Positions 47,701-61,844 of a stretch of DNA of 64,000 nucleotides are shown here, one piece after another (positions within the stretch are counted from its first letter, which is position 1; every line of letters starts with the position of its first letter). The stretch comes from Monosporascus cannonballus. Lineage: Eukaryota > Ascomycota > Sordariomycetes > Xylariales. The DNA lies in assembly GCA_004154925.1 (NCBI GenBank), contig QJNS01000274.1, forward strand, positions 36,671-100,670. The letters are read 5' to 3'. A program made the position numbers and the translations under genes. The notes under the pieces are model-generated. The model had not been told where the DNA came from. It saw only the letters and a program-made list of their open reading frames with translations, and did not search any database.

Positions 47701-48790
47701 AGGGTTCGCAAATTTTTACCGCAACTTTATAGCCTATTATGCGGATATATCGGTACCGTTAATAGTTTTAATCTGGAGAAAAACCTTATTTTGCTGGGGA
47801 AAAAAAAAGAAATAACGTTTAAACGTTTTAAAAGCGCTTTTATAACGGAACCGTTTTTGGTATAATCAAATCCCGAAATATTTATATTATTAAAAGTCAC
47901 TTATTTAATGGTAATATATAAAAATTATTTATTTTAAATTAATAACCTAACAATATTCTATCCGGTTTTTTATTATTTTTAAAAAAATAAATCTTATTAA
48001 AATTAATTACGAAATATATAATAAGAATTTTTAATGATAATAAACTATATAAAAACGTAAGACATAAAATTACGTAATATAATAACTTTATTTAAAATTA
48101 TTATCGATTATAAAAATCTAAAATATTTTATAATTATTAAAAAGTTAAATAAATGCTAAGTAAAGTAATTAAAGGAATTATTTCGTTTTAATTTTTATTT
48201 CGAATTTTATAACCGCTCCTTAAATATTAAGGCCGATACATTTTTGCGTAAGGAATAAAATATGCTTATAAGAAAAGGCGATAATTGGAAAGTTATACGA
48301 AATTTTAATAATAAAAAATAAGTAATTATTTATATTATTTACGAAATACTGGAAATATGCCGAAAATACGATAACGGTTAATAATATTAAAATTAAAAAC
48401 GATAAGTTATTTCGAAAAACGCAAATATTTTAATATTACGAAAATTTCCAAAACTTCGGAAGGATAACGTTAAAATATAATAAAAATTATAACTATATTA
48501 TTAAGGTTATTACAAAAAAGAAATACAATATTTTTAAAATGTTAAAATTATTAATATTAATTATGGAATATATTTTAAACGTTAAGAGCTTTTTTTTAGT
48601 TTTAGGAACATCTTTAAATCTTAAATTAAAAGCCGTTTAAAACGGCCTTAATACAAAATACTTACGATTTTCATATAGTAAGTTATTTAAGGAAAAAGGT
48701 TACGATAACGGTATTTTCGAACAGTTTTTTTCGGCCGGATATATATCGTAAATAAAATAATTCTGTTTAAAAGAGAATTAAAAAAAGGAT
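44721..48790 (+). mobile_element. Ty3/Gypsy element B, RIP-mutated, gag-pol readable
   Basis: A Gypsy element of a different family from A. A gag-like frame starts at ATG 45,032 (MTETLISSIAAME) with most Gln codons turned to TAG/TAA; its Gln/Asn-rich coiled stretch continues to about 45,380. A protease-like end (INGFKARIF-type, then LILEKP.LEYYNLIYVT) is at about 46,500-46,620. RT is at about 47,070-47,500: KGYIRANNLFIGTPVLFMKK, later the positions of FGL..Y..MPFGL, and the (Y)LDDIL motif degraded to TISLFS. RNase H is at about 47,880-48,260, with KNLKYFIIIKKLN and LNIKADTFLRKE. Integrase was not found, so the 3' end is missing or beyond recognition. No LTR was identified. Inactive. Confidence 0.75.
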
Positions 48791-51700
48791 TGAAGTATTT
48801 TAAGTATAAAGCGTTTATTAAAACCCGTATTTATGTACAATTATTTGTATTTGAATAACGATTATATTTTAACTTTGCTTTTTATAAGATTAATTACTTT
48901 TATTTTACAAATAAAATGTTTATTACAGATTCTATTAAAACGTAGTTATTTAATTTGGATTTCTATGAGGGAAATACATTATTTTATTTTTCAAATAATA
49001 CATGAAAATCTGGTTAAAGTTTTTAATGGTGTTAAAAAGTTGAATTTAAAATGTAAAATCTCTGTTCGAACAAATAAATAGAAAATAAAAGTCAAATAGA
49101 AACTTCTTTAATATTAATAAAAGCAATTTTTATTTAATCGTAGTAACCTTTTAAATTAATTAATCTTGAAGATACCTTAATAGCAAAAAGCGTTTATAGC
49201 TAATTCTCTTTTAAATCTTTAACTAAAGATTTAGAAACAGTCTTTTAAAATAAACTGAGTCAAATGTGTATTTAATGAAATAATAATAAATATAAACGTT
49301 AATAATAGATTTCAAATCTAGAGAGTTCTCAACTATAAAATAAAATGTAATAATAATTCGTATTACATATTTAGTATTATAATATTGCGAAATGAGAATA
49401 ATAACATCTTTTAGAAACTAATATTGAACTTCATAATTTATCGGATGATTTTAAAGTAAATATAAGATTAAATTAAACATCTTAATTACGGCACAATAGA
49501 ATACGATGCTTATAAATATTTAAAACGTAATAAGCTCGTTAAAATATTTAGACCATTTTCTTTAACAGATAATCTAATAATAAAACACTAATGTTTAAAC
49601 GATTAATATAATTCGGCACTATACAAAAATAAGTGAATGAAATAGAATTATCGATGTAAAATTGAATAAACCAAAGGTTTGATATACATGTTTTAAAAAA
49701 TAACAATATGTTTTAAAGAGTTGATTAAACAAATATGAAAAAATAAATAAAAGGCGTTGCTGTTGAGATCCGTGACAAATCTAATCTAATATATACTGTA
49801 TATTACGAATTATAAACATGTTTTGTACATAGTAATTAAAAGAAAATTGTTTATTAATATATTATACATATATACTAATAAAATTCGATTGTTTAAACTA
49901 AATCGAAAAGAATAAAGTAACTAAGCGATAATATCGATATTTTCAAGTTATTATCCGTTAAAATAAAATCGATAAGTACACGGCATTATGAAATTTATTA
50001 AAAGAATTAATATCGACTGGAAAACATTTAATATTTTTACAATTAATAAAATACTTAAAATGTAAAAGACCTAATATACTTTATCGGAAAGCTCATTATA
50101 AAAAGGTTATTTCGAAACCTTTTAATAATTAATGTTTATTATAAGTTTTAAAAATTGATAAAATCGTTACTACGACAATTTATATTTTTGTATAAAGAAA
50201 TAACAATGAAAGATTAGCGCGACATAATAACCTATTAATTAATAAATAGATAAGTTAAATACGTAATAAGAAAAGATATAACAGAATAAAAGTTAATTGC
50301 AATAATTCAGAAAAACAAATTCGCTGATAAGAACAAATAATATAATAATTTAATAATTACGAAAGAGAATTGAAAGATTTAAGTGTAAAGAACTTACAAA
50401 ATAACATAAAACAAAAAGCTTCTTAAAAATACTAAAAATGTTGCAAAGTTACTAATAACAACTGTTAATAATTTCATTATATAAACAATATAAATTAAAT
50501 TATGTGAATATGTCGAAATATTATATTAAGTCTTTGACCGATTTTAAATTATATAGGATTTTGTTACTAAATTTAAGATATTTAAAACATATCAATTAAA
50601 ACTTTATATAATTATATATATCGAAAAAGCAGGTTTATTTATTAAGCCGAAAAAGTATTAAATACGATACTAAATATATTGAAGCCTTTATTTAAAACTA
50701 AAATTAAATATTAGATTTTGATTATATTGCCGTAACGAATTACTATATAATTTTAATAGAACTTATCAATATTAAAGTGTAACCTTTTAATTGGTAAAAG
50801 AACTTAATTAAGTAAACTTCGGCATATATTTCGTTAATGACGAAAATATAGAAAAACAAAATATTTATACTTGATCAAAATTGACAACACATATCGACGT
50901 AAAAATATAGTAAATATGTGATTACTTAAACAAAAAGATATGAAAAAAGGATATATTTCAATGAATTCTGTATATTATTATTATTTAAATTAAATTTAAA
51001 TACCTTAACAATGATTTATAACAATCACTCAAAAACAAAAAAAAAGCAATTAATATATTATCAGAATAGGATAAATACAAGTAATTTTTCAAAAAAGAAT
51101 TCAATACGAAGTTGCCGGAATGTAAAATATGAAATTACTAAAGTATTCTTAAATTTTTTATTTATAAAGGTTTACTATATTTATAATATAGTGAATAGAA
51201 AATGTATATTTTAAAACATTGTTTAGAAGATGGGTAAAAAACATTAATTTTAACATTTGAACATATTCATAAACTTTTTCATATTTTTCGTTTGCAAAAA
51301 CGAAATCTTAATTTATAATCAATTACAGATATCTGAATATTATTACTAGCAGAAATTAAATATTATTATATTTAAGTATTAAACCAAACAAGGAATTATG
51401 TAAACGTTTATAACCTATAATATTTATCGTTAAAAGTACATATACTAATATTGCAATTAAAAGAAATTGGAATATAAAGTCATTTTTAAAACGAAATAGA
51501 TGTTTTTAAATATTTAATTACTTTAGTCAAATTGGCAAACGTATTAATTACGTCTTAACGAATAATAAATTATATATTATGTTAATGCTTAAGTCTATAT
51601 TACATATTGCTTTAACGAGATCGTTTCTTTTTGAAAAATAAAAATATATTTGCAAAGTATGATTATAAAATCTTTAATATTTTATACAACGGCACATTGT

Positions 51701-53657
51701 TAGCTAATATAAAAATTGTAATATACACTGAAAATATAATTATAATTATAGACTAATTAACGGTAATGGCGATGAAAAATTTAAACATTTTTTTTAATTT
51801 GCTACTAGTTTTAAAGTGTTTATCAAAAATGCTAAATAAATTATTTTACGCTTATTTACTGTTATCAAACAAGAACTAAATACATATTATAAATGACAAC
51901 AAGGGTGTAGAATATTAATAATATAGTTACTAATGAATTCATATGAATTATATACGATTTAATACGCTGTAATATGTTAAAACCCGATATTTCGATTTAT
52001 ATGTTAACTACAATAATAAACTAATAAAATTATCAAGATTAATTATATCTTATTATATTTTTTATATATATTATAAAAACCCGAACATAATTTCGTTATT
52101 TTAGAGGCGGAATTATAAATATTATAATATCTTTTAGTAAATATAGTGAGTCTTTTTAAAAAGAATCTTTCGTAAATTAACGTTTATATAAATTCTTAAA
52201 ATCTTATCCATTTTATTTCAACTAAAAGGTTTACGCAACATTAATAGCGTTATGTATAAAGAATAACAAATTTCAGCTTCAATATTGTGTATAAAAGATT
52301 TTAAAAACGGCAAAATTAATATTTCAAGTAGAAAGCTAAATCTTTTAAAAACATTTTTAATTAAGTGTATGATTCTTAATATTATGGCAAAAGGGTATTC
52401 AAACTAAGAATAAATAATAACTATACGAGCTACCTTCTACTATATCTATTAAAGAATTAAGAAAATATAAAAGTAATATATTCTAAATAGGGGTTTAAGT
52501 AAACTACAAATTTTAGAAAAATATAAAAATTCTTAAGCACGTTATATATACGAATTTCAATTATAAAAGCATTCTAGATAAATAATATCTTAAAAATATG
52601 TTGATTTGTCGATTATTTATGGCAATCAAACAATATTTTAAAAATACAACAATAGTGCATCTTTTAAAAGAAATTTAAATGTAAGAATATACTTTATAAC
52701 GAATTATATAAATTATAAATTTAAAAAGGGTTATATAACTTTATTTATCCGAAAACTATTATTACATTCTATTTATCCATAGATATAATAATATAAATAT
52801 ATTCTAATAACATTTACATTTTAAGTAATATATTAACGAAGCCATTTCTCTTTTTGCATTATATAGAAAGTACAAGTTTAAAATAAATAACATACCTTTC
52901 AAGAAAAGTTTTAATATATATGAAACACTGTAAAAATTTATTTTCTTTTAAACCCACCATTAGTTGCATGTTATAATGGGAAATTTAAAATATATATTAC
53001 TTTAGATTCAAAATTACTTTACACGATTAAGTCTCAATCCGGTAATTATATAATAATTGAATTAAATATTAAAATTATATTTATTATATTATAGTAATTG
53101 TTAATAATATAACAAAGGCAAAAACCATACTTATTATATAAATGAGCTATAAAATTAATATTTACGACAGTTTTAAAACAAGTATGAGAAATGTCGATTT
53201 AAAGCACATATTTAATTTTTAATAAAATATATATTTTAAACTTTTAAATATTAATTGCAATGTTTTATACAAATTATATATATAATTATAAAAAACTATT
53301 TAAATACAACAAGTTACTTTAGGGTGAATTTACAAACATCTCAATTTGTTTAAAATCGTCGAAAAATGGTTAAAAACAATTACAAGTCAAAACCTTCGTC
53401 AAAAATTAACGTTTATTCGTTTTTTATAATGTCTTACTTAAAGTATTAATGAATATTATTACAATCTATGCGAAACCAAACAACGTAAGGGCAAAAGATA
53501 AACCATATACGATATAGAAGAAGTCCTAAATTCGCGAAAAAAGGACTGTTTTAATATTTATTAATATAATAGAAATATTTTAATTGCGAAATTACCAAAA
53601 AACCGGTTAAATAATTTATAAATACTTAACAGCCATTAAAAACTTCTATTAATAAAA
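48791..53657 (+). mobile_element. Gypsy family A fragment A4 (plus strand, 3' LTR missing)
   Basis: Plus-strand homology to A1/A2: about 51,930-52,230 matches the RNase H area (A1 9,200-9,470). About 52,830-52,890 matches the integrase start (GTAATATATTAACGAAGCCA versus A1 10,055). About 53,500-53,640 matches the chromodomain, where EEVLNSRKK can still be read. The left limit is uncertain (somewhere after 48,790). The right end stops right after the chromodomain, at the LTR of A5, so A5 appears to have inserted there or the copies were rearranged. Unlike A1/A2 this block has many CpA/TpG dinucleotides. No gene is intact; open stretches up to 82 codons are random. Confidence 0.6.
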
Positions 53658-54027
53658 TGTGACGGCTTCGGGTTTAACAAATTATTAAACCCAAGTCGTA
53701 TCTGTATAACTAAGAGGAAATGTCGTAGAAATTTAAGTAATAACATCATTATGATTACATTTCTTAATACTAAAGGAATTTGAATTTACGAATTGTTATT
53801 AGAAGTTAAGCTTATTTGAATTATCAATTAAACAAACGTATATATTTTTCCTAAGTGTACTGGATTTTTATTGGATTTTGAATTGATTATAAATTTAACG
53901 ATTTTAAATGTTGTTATTTGTGTATAGATTTACTTGGACTTTAAAGTTGAAAACTATTTAAATTACCATACCTTCTTTATATAACTTCATTTATTTTTAG
54001 TAACAGACTTTGATTTAAGTCGTAATA
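53658..54027 (-). repeat. 3' LTR of copy A5
   Basis: About 370 bp. It starts TGTGACGGCTTCGGGTTTAA, the best preserved family LTR end in inverse orientation, and ends AAGTCGTAATA. Together with 59,889-60,256 it brackets A5. Confidence 0.7.
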
Positions 54028-57000
54028 TAATAATTTTCTTGGAATGATTGCTCTTAAAGTTTTATTGTTAATAAATCTTTTTTTATAATGAAATATATTT
54101 TAACCGCATATATCGTGATTTTTTCAAGTTAAAAAGCAATTAAAATATTTCGTTATTTAGATTTTTAAGCTTAGGTTTGAAATAAGACGTTATATACACT
54201 ATTTTGAAAATAATATAAAATGTTAGATATTTAAACAAATTCGTTTTTATAAAAAATATATTAAGAACCGTTATCGTTACGACAGTTTTGGTATATTGGT
54301 TAATTCTTTGTATCGTATTAAGAAAGAAAAAGATAGTTTGGACCAGAACAAAACCGTTGCCGAGAAGATTTTTTTTGCAATTTTAGTAGATGATAAAAAA
54401 AAGGCCTAGCGCGTAAATAACGTAATATTAATAAAGTCATCACTCGTTACGTTCGTTTACGGCATTGAAAAGTGTTTTTAAAGAAAAAGAAATTAAAATG
54501 ATGAATTAGAAGTTTGAATTAATAGACAAATCAAACGAATAAAAACATATTAAAGCCGAAATTATTATAGCTTCTTTATTTATTAATGGCTTTCATTGGT
54601 TTATCTTTAAGAACCTTAATTAAGGCTTTATTATCGGTGTTTTTGACGTTGTTAAGAAAACTTTTTCAATAAGCACTAGGTATTTATTCGATTTTTACGA
54701 GCTTTTAAGTATTTTCGTAATTCGAATTTTTTTATTTAATCACAATTTAGGTAAATCCGTTGTTTTTCGTCTTTTAAAGATTATTCTTTATTTCGTACAC
54801 AATTTTATCTGTTATTTTTATATTATTTTATTTCTTTTCAACTTTTACAATAGTTGCTGTTAACATAAATCAGTAAATAAAAAAATTAGAACAGAACTCA
54901 ATTTTGAATAACATTTCCAATTAATAATTATTTTCTAAACATTTGTAAATAGTTTTATATATATTAATATATTTAAACTTTATTTTTTTACTATGTTTTC
55001 TCACTTAAATATTTTTTGGCACCTTAAAACATTTTCCTTTTTGAAAAATAAATTCGTTTAGCTTTGCTTAATTGTAATATCTATTTATTTAATTTTATAG
55101 AAATTCTAATTATATTATTACTTGTTTCTAAAAATCTTTAAATTATTTCCATATAAGCATTATTTTACAGTAAATAAGTTCGTTGTATACGCTTTTGAAA
55201 ATATTAGATATAAACTTCAAATTGTCGTTTATTGAAATTATTTTGAGATTTTTATATTATATAATATGCTGAATTGTTTACGGAACAGGTAATATTTTAA
55301 GTTTATTGTTTTATATATACATAATATAATATCAAATATATTTTTACAGAATTTAGTTTTATCATTTCATTTTTTTCGTTTGTTGAAGGTTTACATTCGT
55401 GAAATAATTTATAATTGAAACCTATATATATTTTAAGATTTTGATAAATCTTTATAGTAGCGGTAATTTCTTTTTGCGAAATAATATTATATAGAAATTG
55501 TATACAATAACCATATTATTAAAATATATATAATTTGTTTGCATAATACTCGCATATTTTACTAAAGTGGAAAATAAGGATATTTGATAAATTTAATAAA
55601 TATTATAAATATATTGCTGCAATGTGATTTTGTTATACAGCCTTCAGATCAGGAAAATTGAATAATAAAATTTGTAGAAATGTGATTCTATAATGTTTTT
55701 ATGAGTAATAAAGACTATGATTTTCTGTGAAGTTTATATTATTTTTATACTTTTTTAATCATTATTTGTATTATAAGAAATTATTAAACATGGTAAAGGT
55801 TTCTAGACTTTTAAATATTAATATAATTAATATTTCTCAATATGATAAATTAAGTCTATTTAGGATTTTTCTAAACTTTGTAGTTTATTTAATTCTTTAT
55901 TTTTTGAGAAGTAATTGTTATAGTTTCAGACAGTTTCAGATATATTATATAATACAATTCCTATTACTTTGATTTAATATACTCAGAAATATTTTTCCAT
56001 GCAAGATTAAAAATAATAGAATTAAATTTAATTCTAGGTTTTCTGAAATTAATAGTTTCTTTAAAATGTCGCTTTGACGGTTTTTGAAAATGTTTTTGGA
56101 AATTATAATGAAATCGAAATTCTTTTTTTTACGTATTTTAATCGTTGTTTTGTAGATCTTTTAATAGTAATAAAGCAGATAAAACTTCAATAATCCGTAT
56201 GAGCTTTGACCTAATAAAGTTTTCTTTGAAAAAATATCGAAACTTTTAAAAACCTATCATAATTGCAAGTTGTTTTTTATCCGGAAAAACGTAATTAAAT
56301 TCGGCTTTTTTAATTTTTATTACATAATACGATAAAATGTAATTTGGCATAATTGTCTTGCTATCCGATTACCGCATGTAATAGATAATTCGAAATACCG
56401 GTTTTTAATTTATTAAAAAGTACCACATCGTACATCATTAAACTTAATTGTTTAATAATTATATCGTTAATGTCTTTTAACGATTTCTTTATTTATAACG
56501 TTCAAACGTTTGTTTTTCAATACAATTTATTAAAAATATATAACTTTTGCTAAAAGGTTTGACTTTTTATAACGATTAGCAAATTTAAAAAATGCCTATA
56601 TCTCTTCCTAACATAATGAACATCTATTATTTTATTAAAAAACGACCATTTCAGCCGTTATTTTAATTAGTACCTTAATAATAATAATTTTGAAATATTT
56701 TATTTCTTATTTATAAAATCAATTTCTTTTTTACAAAAATAAACATTTTAAGATTTTAAAAGATTCAAAAAACTTTATAAAGACATTTTATAGATTTTGT
56801 TTCGATTTTTGAATAAATAGAAATATAGTGCTGGTAATATACGATAAACGTATTAAAGCTTTTTATAATATATAATTTATAATCTATTAAACTGTTATTA
56901 ATATATTCGTAAATCTTATTAATGCAATCCAGTATTTACACATTTCATATTTCATTGTAGATATTATCTTTTATTTGAATTGTTTTAATTTTCATTTAGT

Positions 57001-59888
57001 TATATCCATTTTTAAAATGAAATAATATAAATTCTTTAGTTTTATAAAACCGTGTTTTTATTTTAAAAATCACAAATTATTATGTTTGATTTTTATCGGA
57101 ATTGGTGTCTAACTGACGCTATTTAATTATATATTCTTATTTATTGTTTTCTTTGAAGCACCAAAAATATAACACATTTTATAAATGATTTCGAAAATTA
57201 AATATATCTGTTTCATAACGAAAATTTCAACTATCTTTTAAACGTACGTAATTTAACTTTATTGAGGTTGCAAATAAGAGAAAACTTTATAAATAAATTT
57301 GTTAAAGATTATTTTATATTTTTATTGTCTTTATAATAATAACTTTATATTTAGGTTTCCTTTTAGAAGACTCTTTATATTTATATTCTTATAGTAATGT
57401 ATAAATTAAAATCATTCACCTTTCGGGTTATTAAGGTTAGTCGTTATTTAATTGTTTAAATTTTTCTTTAATAATAATAACGCTAGGTTATATTTCTTTT
57501 CGTATTTCATTTTTATAGTATATTTCATGCGTAATAATCTTTTATCCTATTATTATACTTGCTTTTCTGGTTACTTTCGATCAAAATTAAGTTTTCGTTT
57601 TTTTACGGCCTATTTATCGATAATATATAAAACGAATTTTACTTAATTATTCTTTCGGTTAATTAAAATCTCATATTAATACATTTAAAATCATTTCAAA
57701 ATTATGTTTTACTTCTGAAAATAAACAATATTAAAATTGATTATTTAGTAATATATTTGGATAAAAATCCAGAAATATTTACTTTTACGTTTAAGTTTTC
57801 CCTTGTTATAAACGAGATTTTATTTATTAGTATTAGTAAAGGTACAAGGTTTTGATTTACAGTTCAATAAAAAGATAAACTTAATAAAAATGGTTAATAC
57901 AATATAATATCTTCTTATAGCTGGGTAATTTATTATTATGGTATATTAGTATGTGCCCATTTTAAAATAATAAAGTTATCAACGACTTTTATCGTCTTAT
58001 TTAAAATGTTTGTAGAATATTTTCCTAATTCTTTTAAACTTTGTTATTTTAAAGCTTTTTTAGAAGTATTCTTTTTTTAAGTTTGTAAACTTACTTAATT
58101 ATATTTGTATTGTTATATATACGGCGTTCAGCTATTATCTTTATCGATTTTATAGGCGTATATGGTTTTTGAATTATATTATTTATTTTTCATTTTATCG
58201 CAGCTCTGTTTTCTATTAAATAACTAATTCGTTTATCTGTTATATAATATCCTATTATGTTATTTTATTATTGTCTTTTATATTCTTCGAGTTAAAATAC
58301 GAATTTCACAGAATATTTGTCCTTTCTTCGAAATTCATAGTAAATATTAACTGGAAATAATATGTATAATAGTTTTTTGGTACTATTCTTTTACGTTATG
58401 TTACATCCAAACTTCCAAAAATTATGAATTATATTTATTATAAAATTAAAAAAGGTGTTTTTGAAGGTATCATTTATCCTTTCGCTAACTTCATCGTCAT
58501 ATTCGTTTATTACTATCATTTTATACACTACTAATTCGAAAATGCGAATATTATGATTTACCTAGTCTGTTATGGCCGGTTCAATATGGAAAATCATATT
58601 CTTTTTTATATACAGCTATAATAAATTAATTAATAAACTTTTTTATATTCGTTATATATTATATATTTTCGTCGTCTACAATACTTATCGTACATTTTGC
58701 TGTATCGATTAAGACCCTTAATGCAAATAACCGTTATTTGTTTTTAACATACTTTTAATTATTTTATTAAAACGTTCTATTATATTTTAAACTTTTTATA
58801 TTAACTTTTTAATTTTTCGTATTTCTCGTTAAATTCTTTGATCGTGATAACTTTCATTCGCACCTCGTTTAAATTATAGTAATATTTTATTTTTATATAT
58901 CGATTAAATCTCACGTAGATTCATTAATCGCTTTTTGAAATAGATGTTTAATTACTTTGTTACTATCGTTCTTCAAAGGTATTTTAGTAATATCCTATTT
59001 TGCCACTATAACAGCATTGAATTCAGCTTTTATTCTTGTATTAAACCGTTGCGAAATCTGTGAGTTCCGGCGCTATGCGATATATTGTAAATAATATATG
59101 TAAGTTTTACTAAATTCAATGATTACCTTCTATACTTCAAAATATATTGCTTTCTCTTTTTATACACCCCTTTTAGAATTTGTTATTAATTTGCTAAGTT
59201 TAATAATAAAATAGGTTAAAGTTTTAAGTATTAAAAGTGTCATCATTTCATATTTAATGCTATTCTTTAATATTTTATAAAATATATCCATTAAAATATT
59301 ACTATTATTATTAGTTTACTATATTTTAATATTAAATCTTTGAAAAACAATAACGTATTTTAATATAAATCTTTTTGTTAAAATTACAAAATCTGTGATA
59401 CCGTCGTCCGTTTCTTATTCTCGTTTTCAAAATTGGTCGTTAATATTTCTTTAAAAGCTATATAATCAAAACAAAAAACCTTGATGATTTATTGCTGGTT
59501 AACATTACAGCCTTCCGAATAATCCTTTATTATCTTTTTATATTAATGCAAAGTATTTCTCGTAAGCAGAATTATGACGGTAAAAGTTTTATTTCTAGCT
59601 CTGTTGAAATCTTCAAGGCGGAAATATATTTGTACCTATGCAAACAAAACTTTACATGTTTTCTTTTCTAATATAAAGCTAAAGCTTTTTCATTTTACAC
59701 ATTAACGTAATAATGCGAATTAAAATAACTCTTATTCGATTAATAAATTGTTATATTTATTTGTTAAGTTCTTTAATTTTGTCTTAGAACGCTATAATAA
59801 TAAAAAGTATTTAAGTTTTAATTGATATCTTTGATTAAAAGAGTATCGTTTAAAATTTAACGATACTATTTAACAAACACTTAGCACA

Positions 59889-60256
59889 TATAACGGTTTC
59901 GGATTTAGCCAATTGTTAAATCTAAATCCTACGGATTTATATTAATTAAAATATCGTAAAACTTTGAATAATACTATAGCAATATTTATGGTTCGTAATA
60001 TTAAGGAAATTGTAAGTAAGGAATTATTATTACAAATTAACGTTATTTAAATTCTAGATTTCAGGAATATATATGTTCTTCGTAAATTAACTGGATTTTC
60101 ATTCAATTTTAAATTATTGCATCTTTAATTCTTTTTGATATAATCGGTTTTATATAAATTTACTTTGAAGTTAACCTCAATAGTAATCTAAATCACGAAA
60201 CCCATCTATATGGATCCGACCGTTTCTTGCGACCGCCCTTGGCATAGGTCATAATA
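59889..60256 (-). repeat. 5' LTR of copy A5
   Basis: About 368 bp. It starts TATAACGGTTTCGG (RIP form of TGTGACGG) and ends CCGTTTCTTGCGACC....AGGTCATAATA, the inverse of the LTR start. The last 70 bp are less AT-rich than the surroundings. Confidence 0.7.
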
Positions 60257-61089
60257 TAATGCCGAAAACGTTTCACGAAATATTAAAATTAATAATTAAG
60301 TATTTTATAATATAAACATTAAGTTAATTAAAAAGATAATACTTAATACCCATTCAACTATTTTCCTTATTAACTATTTTTATTTTTACTTAAAACGTTC
60401 GAATTCTTTTTATTATCTGAATACTTTTAATCTTATAACAATGTATTTTAATACCTCGATATCGAAAAAGTCGTTGTTATATTTTAAAAATAATTTCATT
60501 TATTTATAATAATATCTAACGCTTTTCGATCTTATTTTTCTTACTTTTCAAATAATCTTTTTTATTGATAAATTTCTTCTATTTAACTTTGAACAGTCCT
60601 AAAACGTTTTAAGGACTGTCGTAACGGATATATAGCGCATATTTTTCGGAATTGCGAAAAACCTTACATTTTATCTTTTTCTTTTTATAACGAAAACAAG
60701 AAAACATAGTACAACCTAATCGAACTATTCGTTTTAATAAGAAAAGTTAATAGGTTTACGGAAACCGACTTTTTAATACGGCTAAATAAAATAAGATGAA
60801 ACAAACACTTACAAATAAAAATAGTCCAGACGAAAATATAAAAAAAGAAATATATATAATAATCCTACAAACGTAAGAAGCCTTAAAAACGATCGAAACC
60901 ATAGAAAATAGGCTCGACTTAGGAATTATTTACGTAATTAACTTAATCTCTTCGAAAAGTTTAATATCTTAAGCTTTTTAAATAATATTAAATAATTTTT
61001 AAAACTAAAACGTTTATAAAATTAGGCTATTTAAACACTTTAAAACCAAATACAAAATATATACGTTTAATATATCTATAATGGTGTTT
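60257..61089. other. AT-rich RIP-mutated DNA, no gene
   Basis: TpA-rich, CpG-containing sequence between A5 and a lone LTR. No motif recognised; probably transposon remains. Confidence 0.45.
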
Positions 61090-61252
61090 TAAATAACTTA
61101 CAATAATTATTAACACTTATAACTCTGTTATTTAAAACACCTTTAGAATTACGAAACGTAATCAGGTTATCCATTATTTAAATTCCTACGATATTTCTGC
61201 TACTATAAACCAGGACGACTAAGGTTTAATAATTGGTTAAACTCTTAGCTGT
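61090..61252 (+). repeat. Partial lone LTR of family A
   Basis: Plus-strand match to the 3' half of the LTR: TTACGAAACGTAATCAGG, then CGATATTTCTGCTA, GACTAAGGTTTAATAATTGG and TTAAACTCTTAGCTGTTAC. The first half is missing or unrecognisable, and no internal region follows, so it is a solo or truncated LTR at the edge of the AT-rich block. Confidence 0.6.
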
Positions 61253-61844
61253 TACTAGTTCACGTATATATCCTGTTTGCTATTATAGTTCGTTAATATT
61301 CTTAAAAATAATATTACTTGTTATAAATCTAACTATTAATTAATACTGCTCTTTTTTTATAACCGCTAGCGTGCGCTAAGTTCTTTTTATAGGTACGATA
61401 ATTAAATGGTAGCCTAGAAAGCGTAGCCCTAGCAGTAAAGAGGGTCAGGATACTGGGATCCTCCACCTAGAATACAACTGTGTCGGCATAGGAAGGAATC
61501 TCCTTGGGCATGCGGTTGCTTAATATCCGAGGAGGCTTTTGTGCCACAAGCCTCCGCACCATGCTAGACCTTTGAGGCTAGGGGACTGTGTAGCTGTGCT
61601 TGTGTTGAAGTGCTGGGTGGCGTTGCTGCCTGGTGGCATATTGGAGCGTAAAAAAGAGGGGCGATTGGGAGGGCCGCCTGTAGTTGTAGAGGGGAACTGT
61701 ACCTTGTGAGTTGGATTCCTTTTGTCCGACGTCGGATGTACGCGCTTGCTTATGTCAAAACGAAAGGGTATTTAACCCGTGAGCCAGGTTTAATTGATAA
61801 CCAAGCGTATAACATACTCTCGTGCTGCTGGCATCCCTCACTCG
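61253..61844. promoter_or_regulatory. Transition into the right island; promoter of BBE-like gene
   Basis: Composition changes from AT-rich to balanced near 61,360. The last ~480 bp should contain the promoter of the following oxidoreductase gene. No gene of its own and no clear TATA box were seen. Confidence 0.4.

Larger units (their letters stand above)
53658..60256 (-). mobile_element. Ty3/Gypsy chromodomain element, copy A5 (minus strand)
   Basis: 6.6 kb with two inverted LTRs (53,658-54,027 and 59,889-60,256), the size expected from A2. About 54,890-54,960 is the reverse complement of the pre-chromodomain segment seen in A1-A3. About 59,840-59,888 matches the start of the internal region next to the 5' LTR. 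Interior domains are too mutated to read in detail. It forms a tail-to-tail pair with A4. No target-site duplication was recognised (TAAAA left, TAATG right). Confidence 0.7.
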
